Below, piece by piece: positions 1 through 5,287 of a DNA stretch of 37,215 nucleotides. The position numbers and the translations under genes were made by a program. Under the pieces are notes generated by a model, which did no database searches, was not told the origin of the DNA, and saw nothing but the letters and a program-made list of their open reading frames with translations. The stretch comes from a virus. Location: the IMG/VR virus record IMGVR_UViG_3300028025_003492, positions 1-37,215 of that record; one strand, 5' to 3'. Each line of letters starts with the position of its first letter. Within the stretch, counting starts at the first letter, position 1.

Positions 1-173
1 GTAAGTTCTTCATCACCTCGGAGGACAACTACGACCGAACAGCACGCCTGTTCACGATCAGGTGCATTGATGAAGCGGGGATGATTGACACCGTGGGCGA
101 GTTTCAGGCGCACGCCACTCTAGAGGACGCTATCTCGGAGTTGGTTGATGTAATGGCAGGGGCGAAGGCGTGA
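1..173 (+). CDS. C-terminal fragment of an unrecognised phage protein
   Basis: The reading frame open from base 3 to the TGA at 171-173 gives the last 56 residues of a protein whose start lies left of the window. The visible part begins KFFITSEDNYDRTARLF and ends ISELVDVMAGAKA. It is mixed alpha/beta in look, with a helical end, and has no motif I recognise. Its stop overlaps the GTG start of the next small gene (GTGA), which is the usual sign of translational coupling in this block. I infer it is real from that coupling and from the compact arrangement; function unknown. Confidence 0.6.
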   Translation, partial: KFFITSEDNYDRTARLFTIRCIDEAGMIDTVGEFQAHATLEDAISELVDVMAGAKA

Positions 174-292
174 AGGGCTACCGATTGACAAGGCGCGGGG
201 AGTTCGTGGCAGGGGTAGCCGTGGCACTGTTCATCCCGCTTGCGATTGTGTTAGGCACGGCACTGGGCGACTGGGCTACCGGCTTACTGTAA
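170..292 (+). CDS. small single-pass membrane protein (40 aa)
   Basis: A GTG start overlapping the upstream TGA opens a 40-residue frame. After a short basic N-terminus (KGYRLTRRGEF) there is one hydrophobic segment at about residues 13-34 (VAGVAVALFIPLAIVLGTAL), then a short polar tail. This is the pattern of a tiny inner-membrane protein with the N-terminus inside. It is followed 5 bases later by a GTTTAAAC palindrome and the start motif of the next gene. I do not recognise a family. The gene could be spurious because of its length, but the coupling overlap and clean membrane segment argue for it. Confidence 0.5.
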   Translation: MKGYRLTRRGEFVAGVAVALFIPLAIVLGTALGDWATGLL

Positions 293-328
293 GGTACGTT
301 TAAACACTACTAACTAGGGAGAAACACA

Positions 329-658
329 ATGAACACGAACACGTTTAAACTGGGCGATAAGATTACCCTACAAGGCGGGCTGATGGAGGTGGTGCTGACC
401 GAGGAACACTACGCGCTATCACTGGAACACGGTACGATTGTGGACATCGCGCTTAACTATGAGACGGCTGAAAACTTAATCAGTCACGGCGAGAGGCTAC
501 TAGCCCTACCGTGGGCAACTGCACCGTGGACTAAGGAAGGGCTATCTGCCCAACAGTTATTGGACAACTGGCAGGCGGTGTGTAATGACAACTGGGGGGG
601 TGGAATAATAACACCGTTTAAACATAGCGTGTCGCGTCTAGGTTCTACACTACCGTAG
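329..658 (+). CDS. unrecognised small phage protein (109 aa)
   Basis: ATG at 329 is preceded by AACTAGGGAGAAACACA, a strong ribosome site of the type shared by this block. The 109-residue product starts MNTNTFKLGDKITLQGG and looks beta-rich at the N-terminus (a small barrel-like KLGDKITLQGGLMEVVLTEE pattern), followed by an amphipathic segment with two Trp residues near 62-82. It carries GTTTAAAC copies near both ends (343 and 616), encoding TFK and PFK. Its TAG stop lies in the 3' arm of a hairpin (645-663). I do not recognise a family; it is likely a host-takeover or accessory protein, by context only. Confidence 0.75.
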   Translation: MNTNTFKLGDKITLQGGLMEVVLTEEHYALSLEHGTIVDIALNYETAENLISHGERLLALPWATAPWTKEGLSAQQLLDNWQAVCNDNWGGGIITPFKHSVSRLGSTLP

Positions 659-697
659 TGTAGTGTGGTTCCTAGTCCTGACAAGCAGGACTCTAGG
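645..697 (+). other. two tandem RNA hairpins between genes
   Basis: CTACACTA (645-652), loop CCG, TAGTGTAG (656-663) forms an 8-bp stem that contains the stop codon of the upstream gene. Ten bases on, AGTCCTG (674-680), loop ACAAG, CAGGACT (686-692) forms a second stem, extendable by CCT/AGG across a two-base bulge. Neither is followed by a T run, so neither is a standard intrinsic terminator. They sit immediately before the start-associated sequence of the gene at 715, so RNA processing, mRNA protection or translational control are the options. Confidence 0.6.
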
Positions 698-714
698 AGC
701 AAGGAGCAAACACA

Positions 715-1293
715 ATGGAAACAAGCGCAGACCAACAAACAGCACGTTTAAACGATCAGTTTGTCACTCGTATCACCGAACTGGGGCGAGAGATTGACAA
801 GTGGAAGAACGAGAACGAACTAACAGGGCACAAACTATTGGTGAGTCAACGTGAACTATGGACGTTTAAACGTAGCGTTGAGGCAAGTATCAAGGAAGCA
901 TACACAATGCAGGTGGTTGACCTTGAGCAGGCAAACAACATCCTTAGAAACCTAATGCTTAACGAGATTAGCCTTGAGTGGAACGTGAGCGGGCACTACG
1001 ACGCGACCTACCACCTACACCTAAGCGACAAGGGCTTGAGCGTGACCGTGACCGTTAATGTAGAGGTTCCCTTTACCGTAGTCGTGGAGGCTGGCGACGA
1101 GGACACCGCTACCGAGGAGACCGAGGGTATGCACCTTAGCGACCTAGAACTTGACTGGGACAACGCTGAAGTGGACATTGACAACAGTGACCTTGACATT
1201 GAGGACTTGGACGACCTCGTGCGAGCCTTGATGGATACTGAACCATACCTCACGGCTGAGATTGTGGTTGATAGTGTTGAGCAAGAAGGATAA
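715..1293 (+). CDS. unrecognised protein with coiled coil and acidic tail (192 aa)
   Basis: ATG at 715 follows a GGAGC-AAGGAGC ribosome site. Residues about 10-75 are charged and heptad-like, rich in Leu, Glu and Lys, suggesting a coiled coil. Residues about 85-125 are beta-like with repeated Val/Thr. The last third is very acidic (for example DLELDWDNAEVDIDNSDLDI), which resembles a DNA-mimic or highly charged interaction surface. GTTTAAAC copies at 746 and 864 lie in the coding region; the latter is in a 12-bp palindrome. No family is recognised. An anti-host or DNA-mimic role is only a possibility suggested by the charge. Confidence 0.75.
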   Translation: METSADQQTARLNDQFVTRITELGREIDKWKNENELTGHKLLVSQRELWTFKRSVEASIKEAYTMQVVDLEQANNILRNLMLNEISLEWNVSGHYDATYHLHLSDKGLSVTVTVNVEVPFTVVVEAGDEDTATEETEGMHLSDLELDWDNAEVDIDNSDLDIEDLDDLVRALMDTEPYLTAEIVVDSVEQEG

Positions 1294-1355
1294 CGTTTAA
1301 ACAACATCAGGTGTGATCGCCGTGAGGCAGACCACCACAAACTAGGGAGCACACA

Positions 1356-1721
1356 ATGAGCGAGACGTTTACCATTGACACGGAGATCAAGAAGCAAGAC
1401 CTATGGGAAGCGACAATGGGCTCGGGCTGGGAGTCTGACCCTGTAATCAACGCCTTTTGTACCAACGTGGAGTATTTTGGGGACACGGACTGGGACAAGA
1501 TCGGTACGTTTAAACTGACGTACTACAATGAGGATGAGGAGGAGCGAGAGATTACGCTGGGCATAGCAGACCTTGAGCGTGGGCTGAGGGTGTGTATGGA
1601 CAAGCACTACCGTCACGTCCCTTGTGGTGGGGTGATTGACACTGACTTTGATAACTGGGACGCTTGTGTAGGAGCACTCGTTATTCAGGTCTCTATCTTT
1701 GGCGAAGAAGTGTACGCATAG
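1356..1721 (+). CDS. conserved hypothetical phage protein (121 aa)
   Basis: ATG at 1356 follows AACTAGGGAGCACACA. The product begins MSETFTIDTEIKKQDLWEA and ends with CGGVIDTDFDNWDACVGALV and FGEEVY. From memory, that C-terminal D-x-W-D-x-C arrangement recurs in small proteins of aquatic and actinobacterial phages, but I know no function. Residues about 50-70 hold an acidic stretch (YYNEDEEEREITLG) that looks like a beta hairpin. One GTTTAAAC copy at 1508 encodes TFK. The gene is followed by GTTTAAAC at 1725 and the next start module. Confidence 0.7.
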   Translation: MSETFTIDTEIKKQDLWEATMGSGWESDPVINAFCTNVEYFGDTDWDKIGTFKLTYYNEDEEEREITLGIADLERGLRVCMDKHYRHVPCGGVIDTDFDNWDACVGALVIQVSIFGEEVYA

Positions 1722-1753
1722 TACGTTTAAACACAACAACTAGGGAGCATAAA

Positions 1754-1909
1754 ATGAAGTTCACTGAGAAGCAAGTTGAGAAGGCACTGGAACTAGCGGA
1801 AGAAAAGTTTGGGGGCTGGAGCATGAGCGCAAGCGATGTCATTGGGTTCATTGAGTTGGCTATCTTTGAGCCGGAAGAAGTAGAGAACTGGAGTAGGTGG
1901 GGGCGATGA
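1754..1909 (+). CDS. small helical protein (51 aa)
   Basis: The start is placed at ATG 1754 because it follows AACTAGGGAGCATAAA; an upstream in-frame start at 1664 would overlap the preceding gene and has no ribosome site. The 51 residues read MKFTEKQVEKALELAEEKFG at the start and are mostly helical and acidic, ending in ENWSRWGR. The stop overlaps the next start (ATG at 1906, TGA at 1907-1909). Function unknown. Confidence 0.65.
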   Translation: MKFTEKQVEKALELAEEKFGGWSMSASDVIGFIELAIFEPEEVENWSRWGR

Positions 1910-2043
1910 TGTTTAAACGTGGCGAACCTCAACCGTCTGGCTGGTGTCTGAGCAATAAGCACGAGGGTTGTCCGGTGTTGTTTAAACGTGAGGCTGGTAG
2001 CAAGGTGTGTCCTTGTGACTGTCACGACACGCCGGAAAACTAG
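1906..2043 (+). CDS. small Cys-rich protein with C-x-C-x-C-H motif (45 aa)
   Basis: ATG at 1906 overlaps the upstream TGA; a second ATG follows at once at 1909. The 45-residue product holds WCLSNKHEGCP and, after a basic spacer, KVCPCDCHD. Short proteins with this Cys pattern (one C-x7-C pair and a C-x-C-x-C-H cluster) are familiar from actinobacterial phages and probably bind one metal ion; no function is known. Two GTTTAAAC copies (1911 and 1980) both encode FKR, so the protein has an internal FKR repeat that comes from the DNA motif. The frame ends at TAG inside an AACTAGGG motif. Confidence 0.65.
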   Translation: MMFKRGEPQPSGWCLSNKHEGCPVLFKREAGSKVCPCDCHDTPEN

Positions 2044-2048
2044 GGTAC

Positions 2049-2076
2049 TTGACAAGTGTGATACACTGATTACATC
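2049..2076 (+). promoter_or_regulatory. candidate promoter with operator-like dyad
   Basis: TTGACA at 2049-2054 is a perfect -35 element in an intergenic space. It is followed at once by the dyad AGTGT-GAT-ACACT (2055-2067). Possible -10 elements further on (TTACAT at 2070-2075, TACATC at 2071-2076) are weak, with spacers of 15-16. The dyad within the spacer would let a dimeric repressor block the polymerase. The gene at 2099 would be first in the transcript. The weak -10 is the main doubt. Confidence 0.4.
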
Positions 2077-2098
2077 AACTAAGAAAAGGAGCAACACA

Positions 2099-2320
2099 AT
2101 GAGTAATGACATCACCACCGAGGAACTCACCCGATTGTTGGGTGAACTAATCACAAGGATGGAAGAAGAATACGAGCGCACAGTTGAGGAAGACGAAGCA
2201 CAAGAGGACGAACTGGAACTAGAAGAGGTGGAGTACAACAAGGGTTGGGCTGGTGGCATGGTCAATGGTCTGAACCACATTAGGGAGTGGCGAGATGTTA
2301 TCCTCTCCGATGAGTCCTGA
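2099..2320 (+). CDS. acidic coiled-coil protein (73 aa)
   Basis: The start is taken at ATG 2099, preceded by AAAAGGAGCAACACA; the longer in-frame extension from 1988 would run antiparallel in logic to the upstream gene and lacks a ribosome site. The 73 residues (MSNDITTEELTRLLGELITR...) are almost all helical and strongly acidic in the middle (EEDEAQEDELELEEVEY), ending in a small hydrophobic segment, GWAGGMVNGLNHI. It overlaps the next gene by 26 bases. No family recognised. Confidence 0.65.
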   Translation: MSNDITTEELTRLLGELITRMEEEYERTVEEDEAQEDELELEEVEYNKGWAGGMVNGLNHIREWRDVILSDES

Positions 2321-2483
2321 CTGGTCAGACGAGGAAGGTAGCCTACGCGAATGCTGGGAGTGTGGTGAGGTGATCGGTTGGGATGGGTGTGCTAGTGACC
2401 CCGACAACTGTGCTAGTTGCCATGCTACTGGTATCACTACAACAACTGGTGAAAAAATAATCTTCGGTTGCTGTGCCGTTTAA
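2295..2483 (+). CDS. small zinc-ribbon-like protein (62 aa)
   Basis: ATG at 2295 has AGGGAG at 2282-2287 upstream. The product contains C-x2-C (CWECGE, residues 20-23) and a second C-x2-C (CASC, about 39-42), spaced like a small zinc ribbon, and ends FGCCAV. It starts inside the upstream gene in another frame. The stop codon TAA is formed by the GTTTAAAC copy at 2478-2485, so this palindrome doubles as the gene's terminus. Metal binding is inferred from Cys spacing; function unknown. Confidence 0.6.
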   Translation: MLSSPMSPDWSDEEGSLRECWECGEVIGWDGCASDPDNCASCHATGITTTTGEKIIFGCCAV

Positions 2484-2512
2484 ACAAACTAACTAGGATA
2501 AGGAGCAAGACA

Positions 2513-2824
2513 ATGATTTACACAACGAGTAAGGATATGGACATCACTGGTACATCTTTGATGGGGTACATCAACACCACCTACGACCGTTTGGTTGAGG
2601 TGTTTGGCGAGCCCACGCATTACGAGAGTAGTGATGGGAAAGTCACGGCAGAGTGGGACATTGAGTTCACTGACGATGAAGGCGATGTTCACAAGGCTAC
2701 GGTCTATGACTGGAAGCAATACGAGGATGGTACGCCCGATGGTAAGTACGACTGGCACATCGGTGGCAGGACTGGCGAGGTTGTCGGTTTCGTACAAGAC
2801 CTAGTGTTGGGGAAGGTGTCGTGA
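2513..2824 (+). CDS. conserved hypothetical phage protein (103 aa)
   Basis: ATG at 2513 follows ATAAGGAGCAAGACA. The N-terminal region reads MIYTTSKDMDITGTSLMGYI, then LVEVFGEPTHY, AEWDIEF and ATVYDWKQYEDG. This pattern (T-S-L-x-G-Y-I, then F-G-x-P, then W-x-I-x-F, then Y-D-W-K) belongs to a small protein family that I remember as widespread in phages of aquatic bacteria, with no known function. The single domain fills the whole length. Its TGA overlaps the next ATG by one base. Confidence 0.8.
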   Translation: MIYTTSKDMDITGTSLMGYINTTYDRLVEVFGEPTHYESSDGKVTAEWDIEFTDDEGDVHKATVYDWKQYEDGTPDGKYDWHIGGRTGEVVGFVQDLVLGKVS

Positions 2825-3036
2825 TGGGTAATATGCCGGAGCGCATTAACGTAATGAAGGTTATTTCTTACGATGTCCAGGACATTGTAGAAAGGCTTAC
2901 CGAAAACGATGAAACCCTGCGCGAAGTAGAGTTGGATGAAGTTATGCAACAGATACAGGCTTGGATAGAGGAAGATTTTCCTGCCGAAATAATAAATGAC
3001 TTGATTATTCAGGACGAAAATGGAGAGGAACTGTGA
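2824..3036 (+). CDS. small acidic protein (70 aa)
   Basis: ATG at 2824 overlaps the upstream stop (TGATG); a GTG one codon earlier is an alternative. The product is 70 residues, mostly helical, with an acidic central stretch (VERLTENDETLREVELDEVM) and an amphipathic C-terminal helix (IQAWIEEDFPAEIINDLIIQ). The junction with the next gene repeats the same TGTGATGGGTA sequence as its own start. No family recognised. Confidence 0.65.
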   Translation: MGNMPERINVMKVISYDVQDIVERLTENDETLREVELDEVMQQIQAWIEEDFPAEIINDLIIQDENGEEL

Positions 3037-3248
3037 TGGGTAGGTTGATTGTGTATGCAGTGACCGTCACTGACCCCGACTACTGGGACTACCACGGTGA
3101 GGACAGGGACATCCCGCCTATGTTTAGCACACTTGATAAGGCTAGGGTTTATGCCCGTGATCTTTACAACGAGTGGTGTGATCTGAGAGAGATACCTAAT
3201 GACGAACTGGACGAGTTCGTTATTGTTGAGCCGATTGTTATTGACTAA
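3036..3248 (+). CDS. small hypothetical protein (70 aa)
   Basis: ATG at 3036 overlaps the stop of the upstream gene. The product (MGRLIVYAVTVTDPDYWDYH...) looks like a small alpha/beta fold: strand, loop rich in Asp and Tyr, helix (LDKARVYARDLYNEW), then a final strand (EFVIVEPIVI). This is the arrangement of several small phage proteins of unknown role. It is coupled to its upstream neighbour and followed by an AACTAGGGA module for the next gene. Confidence 0.65.
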   Translation: MGRLIVYAVTVTDPDYWDYHGEDRDIPPMFSTLDKARVYARDLYNEWCDLREIPNDELDEFVIVEPIVID

Positions 3249-3266
3249 CTAGGGAAGGAAAATACA

Positions 3267-3764
3267 ATGCACGTTTCACACATTATTGCTATTGAGGCAG
3301 ACGATTACGACGAGGCAGTTTCTTCTGTTGACTACTGTTTAAACGGTGGATGGGAAGGAGAAAACAACTTCCCGTGGTCTGACTGGTCTCAAGTTGGTGG
3401 TCGCTGGGTGGATGAGTTTGGCGAGGGCAAGAACGCTCTTTGCTACGCGGATGACCCTGATCGTTTTAACTCATGCGTAAAGATGATGGTTGGCAAGAGG
3501 GAAGAACAACTAGACGAGTACTTACGGATAGCAAAAAAGTCGGGGCTGGATTTAGATAACATAAAGGAGAAGGGCAAGGAAGACCACTACGCTAATGGTG
3601 TTTGGTCTTTGGGTAAGGCTATGTCTATTATTATTGGAGATAGTGCCAGTGATGCTTACTTCTATGATTTAGTAGATTACACCGAGAGCGACGAGTATCT
3701 ACAAGAACGTATCAAGACCGACCCTTCACACCAGTGGATTGTCGTAGTGGATTTCCACTTCTAA
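3267..3764 (+). CDS. hypothetical phage protein with WSDW...GGRW motif (165 aa)
   Basis: ATG at 3267 follows AACTAGGGAAGGAAAATACA. The product has PWSDWSQVGGRWVDEFGEG at about residues 36-54. The D-W-x-x-x-G-G-R-W signature recurs, as I remember it, in phage proteins of unknown function and probably forms an aromatic-rich pocket. A charged helical middle (MMVGKREEQLDEYLRIAKKS) is followed by an alpha/beta C-terminus ending WIVVVDFHF. GTTTAAAC at 3337 encodes the C-L-N at the end of the first helix. Confidence 0.7.
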   Translation: MHVSHIIAIEADDYDEAVSSVDYCLNGGWEGENNFPWSDWSQVGGRWVDEFGEGKNALCYADDPDRFNSCVKMMVGKREEQLDEYLRIAKKSGLDLDNIKEKGKEDHYANGVWSLGKAMSIIIGDSASDAYFYDLVDYTESDEYLQERIKTDPSHQWIVVVDFHF

Positions 3765-3788
3765 TCAAACACAATAAGGAGCAGAGTA

Positions 3789-4136
3789 ATGAGTACGTTT
3801 AAACAAGAGTACCCCATTGGGTGCGAAGTTTTCTACCACTTTGAGAACGACCAAGAAGGAACTAAGTTGCATGGTTATGTTTCGTTTGAGTCGTTGCAGG
3901 AGATCATGGAAGGCGATGAAGATTTCCCCGATGATGATTACCTGAGTGGCAACAACTACACACCATCAGGTGTGCGCGATGATTTCGTGGACATCTACTA
4001 TGACCACAATGAAACCACTAAGGAAAACTTTATTGAGTTTATCAGGGAGTATTCTGAAGGTAGGTTAAGTGGTGGTTCTGAGTGGAGCATTGACAACATT
4101 GTTCGGTTCGTATTCGCTAAGGGGCAACAACAATGA
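3789..4136 (+). CDS. hypothetical acidic protein (115 aa)
   Basis: ATG at 3789 follows AATAAGGAGCAGAGTA. A GTTTAAAC copy starts 8 bases into the gene (3797). The product (MSTFKQEYPIGCEVFYHFEND...) is acidic and rich in aromatic residues, with a DEDFPDDDYLSG patch at about 39-50. No catalytic motif or membrane segment is visible. The stop overlaps the next start as ATGA. Confidence 0.65.
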   Translation: MSTFKQEYPIGCEVFYHFENDQEGTKLHGYVSFESLQEIMEGDEDFPDDDYLSGNNYTPSGVRDDFVDIYYDHNETTKENFIEFIREYSEGRLSGGSEWSIDNIVRFVFAKGQQQ

Positions 4137-4330
4137 ACAAGTATGAACTGAATAACTATGATTACTGGGTTGATCTAGAGTCTGGAACTTACGGCAGTGG
4201 TGACATAGCCTTGATTAGTATGTCCTCTCTGCCACCGGCGGTACAGGACAGAATGACCACGGCGATGGACGAAGGTGACGAACAAACGGTAATCGGTATC
4301 GCTAGGTATCTATCTGGACATCGCGTCTAG
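4133..4330 (+). CDS. small hypothetical protein (65 aa)
   Basis: ATG overlaps the upstream TGA. The 65 residues start MNKYELNNYDYWVDLESG and end in a helix (TVIGIARYLSGHRV). The sequence is acidic and probably a small alpha/beta domain. No recognised family. Its TAG shares a base with the GTG of the following tiny membrane ORF. Confidence 0.6.
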   Translation: MNKYELNNYDYWVDLESGTYGSGDIALISMSSLPPAVQDRMTTAMDEGDEQTVIGIARYLSGHRV

Positions 4331-4404
4331 TGGCTGGGTTTATTGTCGGTCTAGCAATTTTATTATTACCCGTAGCAGTTGAGTATTGGAGAATAGGAAA
4401 ATGA
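4330..4404 (+). CDS. possible 24-aa membrane peptide
   Basis: A GTG overlapping the upstream TAG opens a 24-residue frame, beginning MAGFIVGLAILLLPVAVEYW and ending RIGK. It is one hydrophobic helix with a basic end, and its TGA overlaps the next ATG (4401) as ATGA. The two coupling overlaps and the single membrane helix make it plausible, but its length means it could be only a leader that carries ribosomes to the next gene. Confidence 0.4.
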   Translation: MAGFIVGLAILLLPVAVEYWRIGK

Positions 4405-4589
4405 AAGCATTGTTGAGTATGACTGAGTGCCCTACGCCTGAGCGTAAGGTTTTGATTGAGGAACTATCTGAGTTCCACACGTCCCACTACCGTGAGCCGT
4501 GGTTTAAGGTGCTGGATTGCACCACTGGTATCAGGGTGTATGCCTCGGTGCAGGAGTTGTCGTTGAGCGGGGTGGGTTCAGGTGTCTGA
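4401..4589 (+). CDS. small hypothetical protein (62 aa)
   Basis: The start is taken at ATG 4401, with GGAGA at 4388-4392 upstream, in preference to a TTG at 4386. The product, MKALLSMTECPTPERKVLIE..., contains a Glu-rich helix then a beta segment (WFKVLDCTTGIRVYAS). The last 8 bases overlap the GTG start of the WhiB gene. No family recognised. Confidence 0.6.
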   Translation: MKALLSMTECPTPERKVLIEELSEFHTSHYREPWFKVLDCTTGIRVYASVQELSLSGVGSGV

Positions 4590-4986
4590 GACCTATGTAG
4601 CACAGAGAGACAGTGATCGTGAGTGGTGGGATCGTGCGTCATGCGCCCGTGGATACTCCGACTGGTGGGATGTGGACTTCCACCAACACGAAGCAACACT
4701 TAGTTTAAACAACGTCAAGGGTATCGTGATGTGTGTGCAGTGCCCCGTAAGGAACGAGTGTTTAAACGATGCACTGAAGCATGGTGGTGAACACACCATC
4801 CGAGCAGGCTACACACCTAAGCAACAGAACGAACTAATCAAGAACGGACACGCTTGGTCAAGGTCTATCCGTATCGTGGAAAAGATGCTAACCTTGTCAC
4901 CTGACGATGAGATTGTGGCTGAGAAGTCGCATGAGATGCTGATTAACAGCGCGAAAAGAGTGCAAGGTAAATGGATAGATACCTAA
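4582..4986 (+). CDS. whiB: WhiB-family transcriptional regulator
   Basis: This is a WhiB-like (Wbl) protein, a class that binds a [4Fe-4S] cluster and docks on the principal sigma factor to redirect transcription. The four cluster ligands are C21, C51, C54 and C60 (C-X29-C-X2-C-X5-C). The core includes the typical CVQCPVRNECLNDAL, followed by the turn (HTIRAGYT) where the family usually has G-[IV]-W-G-G. The start is GTG at 4582, overlapping the upstream gene by 8 bases. The C-terminal 50 residues are basic and helical, probably for DNA contact. Two GTTTAAAC copies (4704, 4760) lie in the gene, the latter between the Cys residues. It overlaps a small HTH gene. Phage WhiB proteins are known to interfere with host WhiB function, so host takeover or self-regulation is likely. 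This gene is the main evidence for an actinobacterial host. Confidence 0.93.
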   Translation: MSETYVAQRDSDREWWDRASCARGYSDWWDVDFHQHEATLSLNNVKGIVMCVQCPVRNECLNDALKHGGEHTIRAGYTPKQQNELIKNGHAWSRSIRIVEKMLTLSPDDEIVAEKSHEMLINSAKRVQGKWIDT

Positions 4987-5147
4987 GCAAGCGTGAGACT
5001 ATTGACGAAGCAGAGTTCCTGCTTAGTATGCGCGTGTCTCACTGGCAGGTAGCCGACCAACTTGGGCTACAACTGAAAACATTGGAAACCTACTGGCGCA
5101 AGGTGAAGGGAGTGAGGGCACCGTGGCTACCGAGCATGGAGAAATAG
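4971..5147 (+). CDS. small helix-turn-helix protein (58 aa)
   Basis: ATG at 4971 starts 16 bases inside the whiB gene, in another frame. The 58 residues begin MDRYLSKRETIDEAEFLLSM and include HWQVADQLGLQLKTLETYWR (about 24-43), a clear helix-turn-helix pattern in which VADQLGL forms the first helix and turn and LKTLETYWRKV the recognition helix. It resembles the HTH of small phage regulators and excisionase-like proteins. Translational coupling to whiB suggests a joint regulatory role. DNA target unknown; the GTTTAAAC palindrome is one candidate, with no direct evidence. Confidence 0.65.
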   Translation: MDRYLSKRETIDEAEFLLSMRVSHWQVADQLGLQLKTLETYWRKVKGVRAPWLPSMEK

Positions 5148-5281
5148 AAGAAGTGCAAGAGTGCTGGGCATCCTCATCGTCTGGCTTGTGGGACAAGCAT
5201 GGGGGCTGGGGTCATGGGTCAGATGGCTGTGACAGACCGGCTGAACCAGGTTCTAGGTACTGTTATGAACACCGAGGGTAG
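5123..5281 (+). CDS. small Cys/His protein, possible zinc binder (52 aa)
   Basis: GTG at 5123 starts inside the upstream HTH gene. The product contains a Ser-rich stretch, a His/Gly/Trp segment (DKHGGWGHGSDG), and ends CDRPAEPGSRYCYEHRG. The C-x-R-P-...-G-x-R-Y-C-x-x-H end is a small metal-binding motif common in actinobacterial proteins. It ends 6 bases before the next start. Real coding is supported by that motif and by packing; function unknown. Confidence 0.55.
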   Translation: MATEHGEIEEVQECWASSSSGLWDKHGGWGHGSDGCDRPAEPGSRYCYEHRG

Positions 5282-5287
5282 GGATCT

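Larger units (their letters stand above)
309..3269 (+). promoter_or_regulatory. start-associated sequence: AACTAGGGAG plus ACACAATG-type start
   Basis: A conserved leader precedes many starts in this block: AACTAGGGA at 312-320 (start 329), CTAGGAGC at 693-700 (start 715), AACTAGGGAG at 1340-1349 (start 1356) and 1738-1747 (start 1754), AACTAGGA at 2491-2498 (start 2513) and AACTAGGGA at 3247-3255 (start 3267). The start codon itself usually sits in ACACAATG or ACAATG. The AGGGAG core is a Shine-Dalgarno element, but the flanking AACT and the start context are conserved beyond what ribosome binding needs. At 298, 1295, 1725 and 2478 a GTTTAAAC copy lies directly upstream, giving a composite module. 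This resembles the start-associated sequences described for some mycobacteriophages in arrangement, not in sequence. Confidence 0.75.
298..4767. repeat. dispersed GTTTAAAC palindrome family (18 copies in the window, 15 in this interval)
   Basis: The perfect 8-bp palindrome GTTTAAAC begins at 298, 343, 616, 746, 864, 1295, 1508, 1725, 1911, 1980, 2478, 3337, 3797, 4704 and 4760, with outliers at 6316, 9351 and 12346. By base composition alone fewer than one would be expected in the whole window. Eight copies are preceded by AC, and two extend to 12-bp palindromes (862-873 and 12344-12355). Copies lie between genes and inside genes. Inside genes they occur in two frames (TTT-AAA and TTA-AAC), and the copy at 2478 supplies a stop codon, so selection is on nucleic acid rather than protein. 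Many lie within about 60 bases of a start codon. Likely a protein-binding site; its partner is unknown. Confidence 0.95.

Noticed and set aside
1008-1397. Ser/Arg-rich minus-strand ORF opposite the 192-residue gene
   Set aside because: Shadow frame of an acidic coding sequence, with no ribosome site.
1664-1753. Upstream extension of the 51-residue gene
   Set aside because: Overlaps the previous gene in another frame; the AACTAGGGAG leader points to ATG 1754.
298-4767. CRISPR array made of GTTTAAAC units
   Set aside because: Units are only 8 bp, spacing varies from 45 to 907 bases, and most lie in genes.
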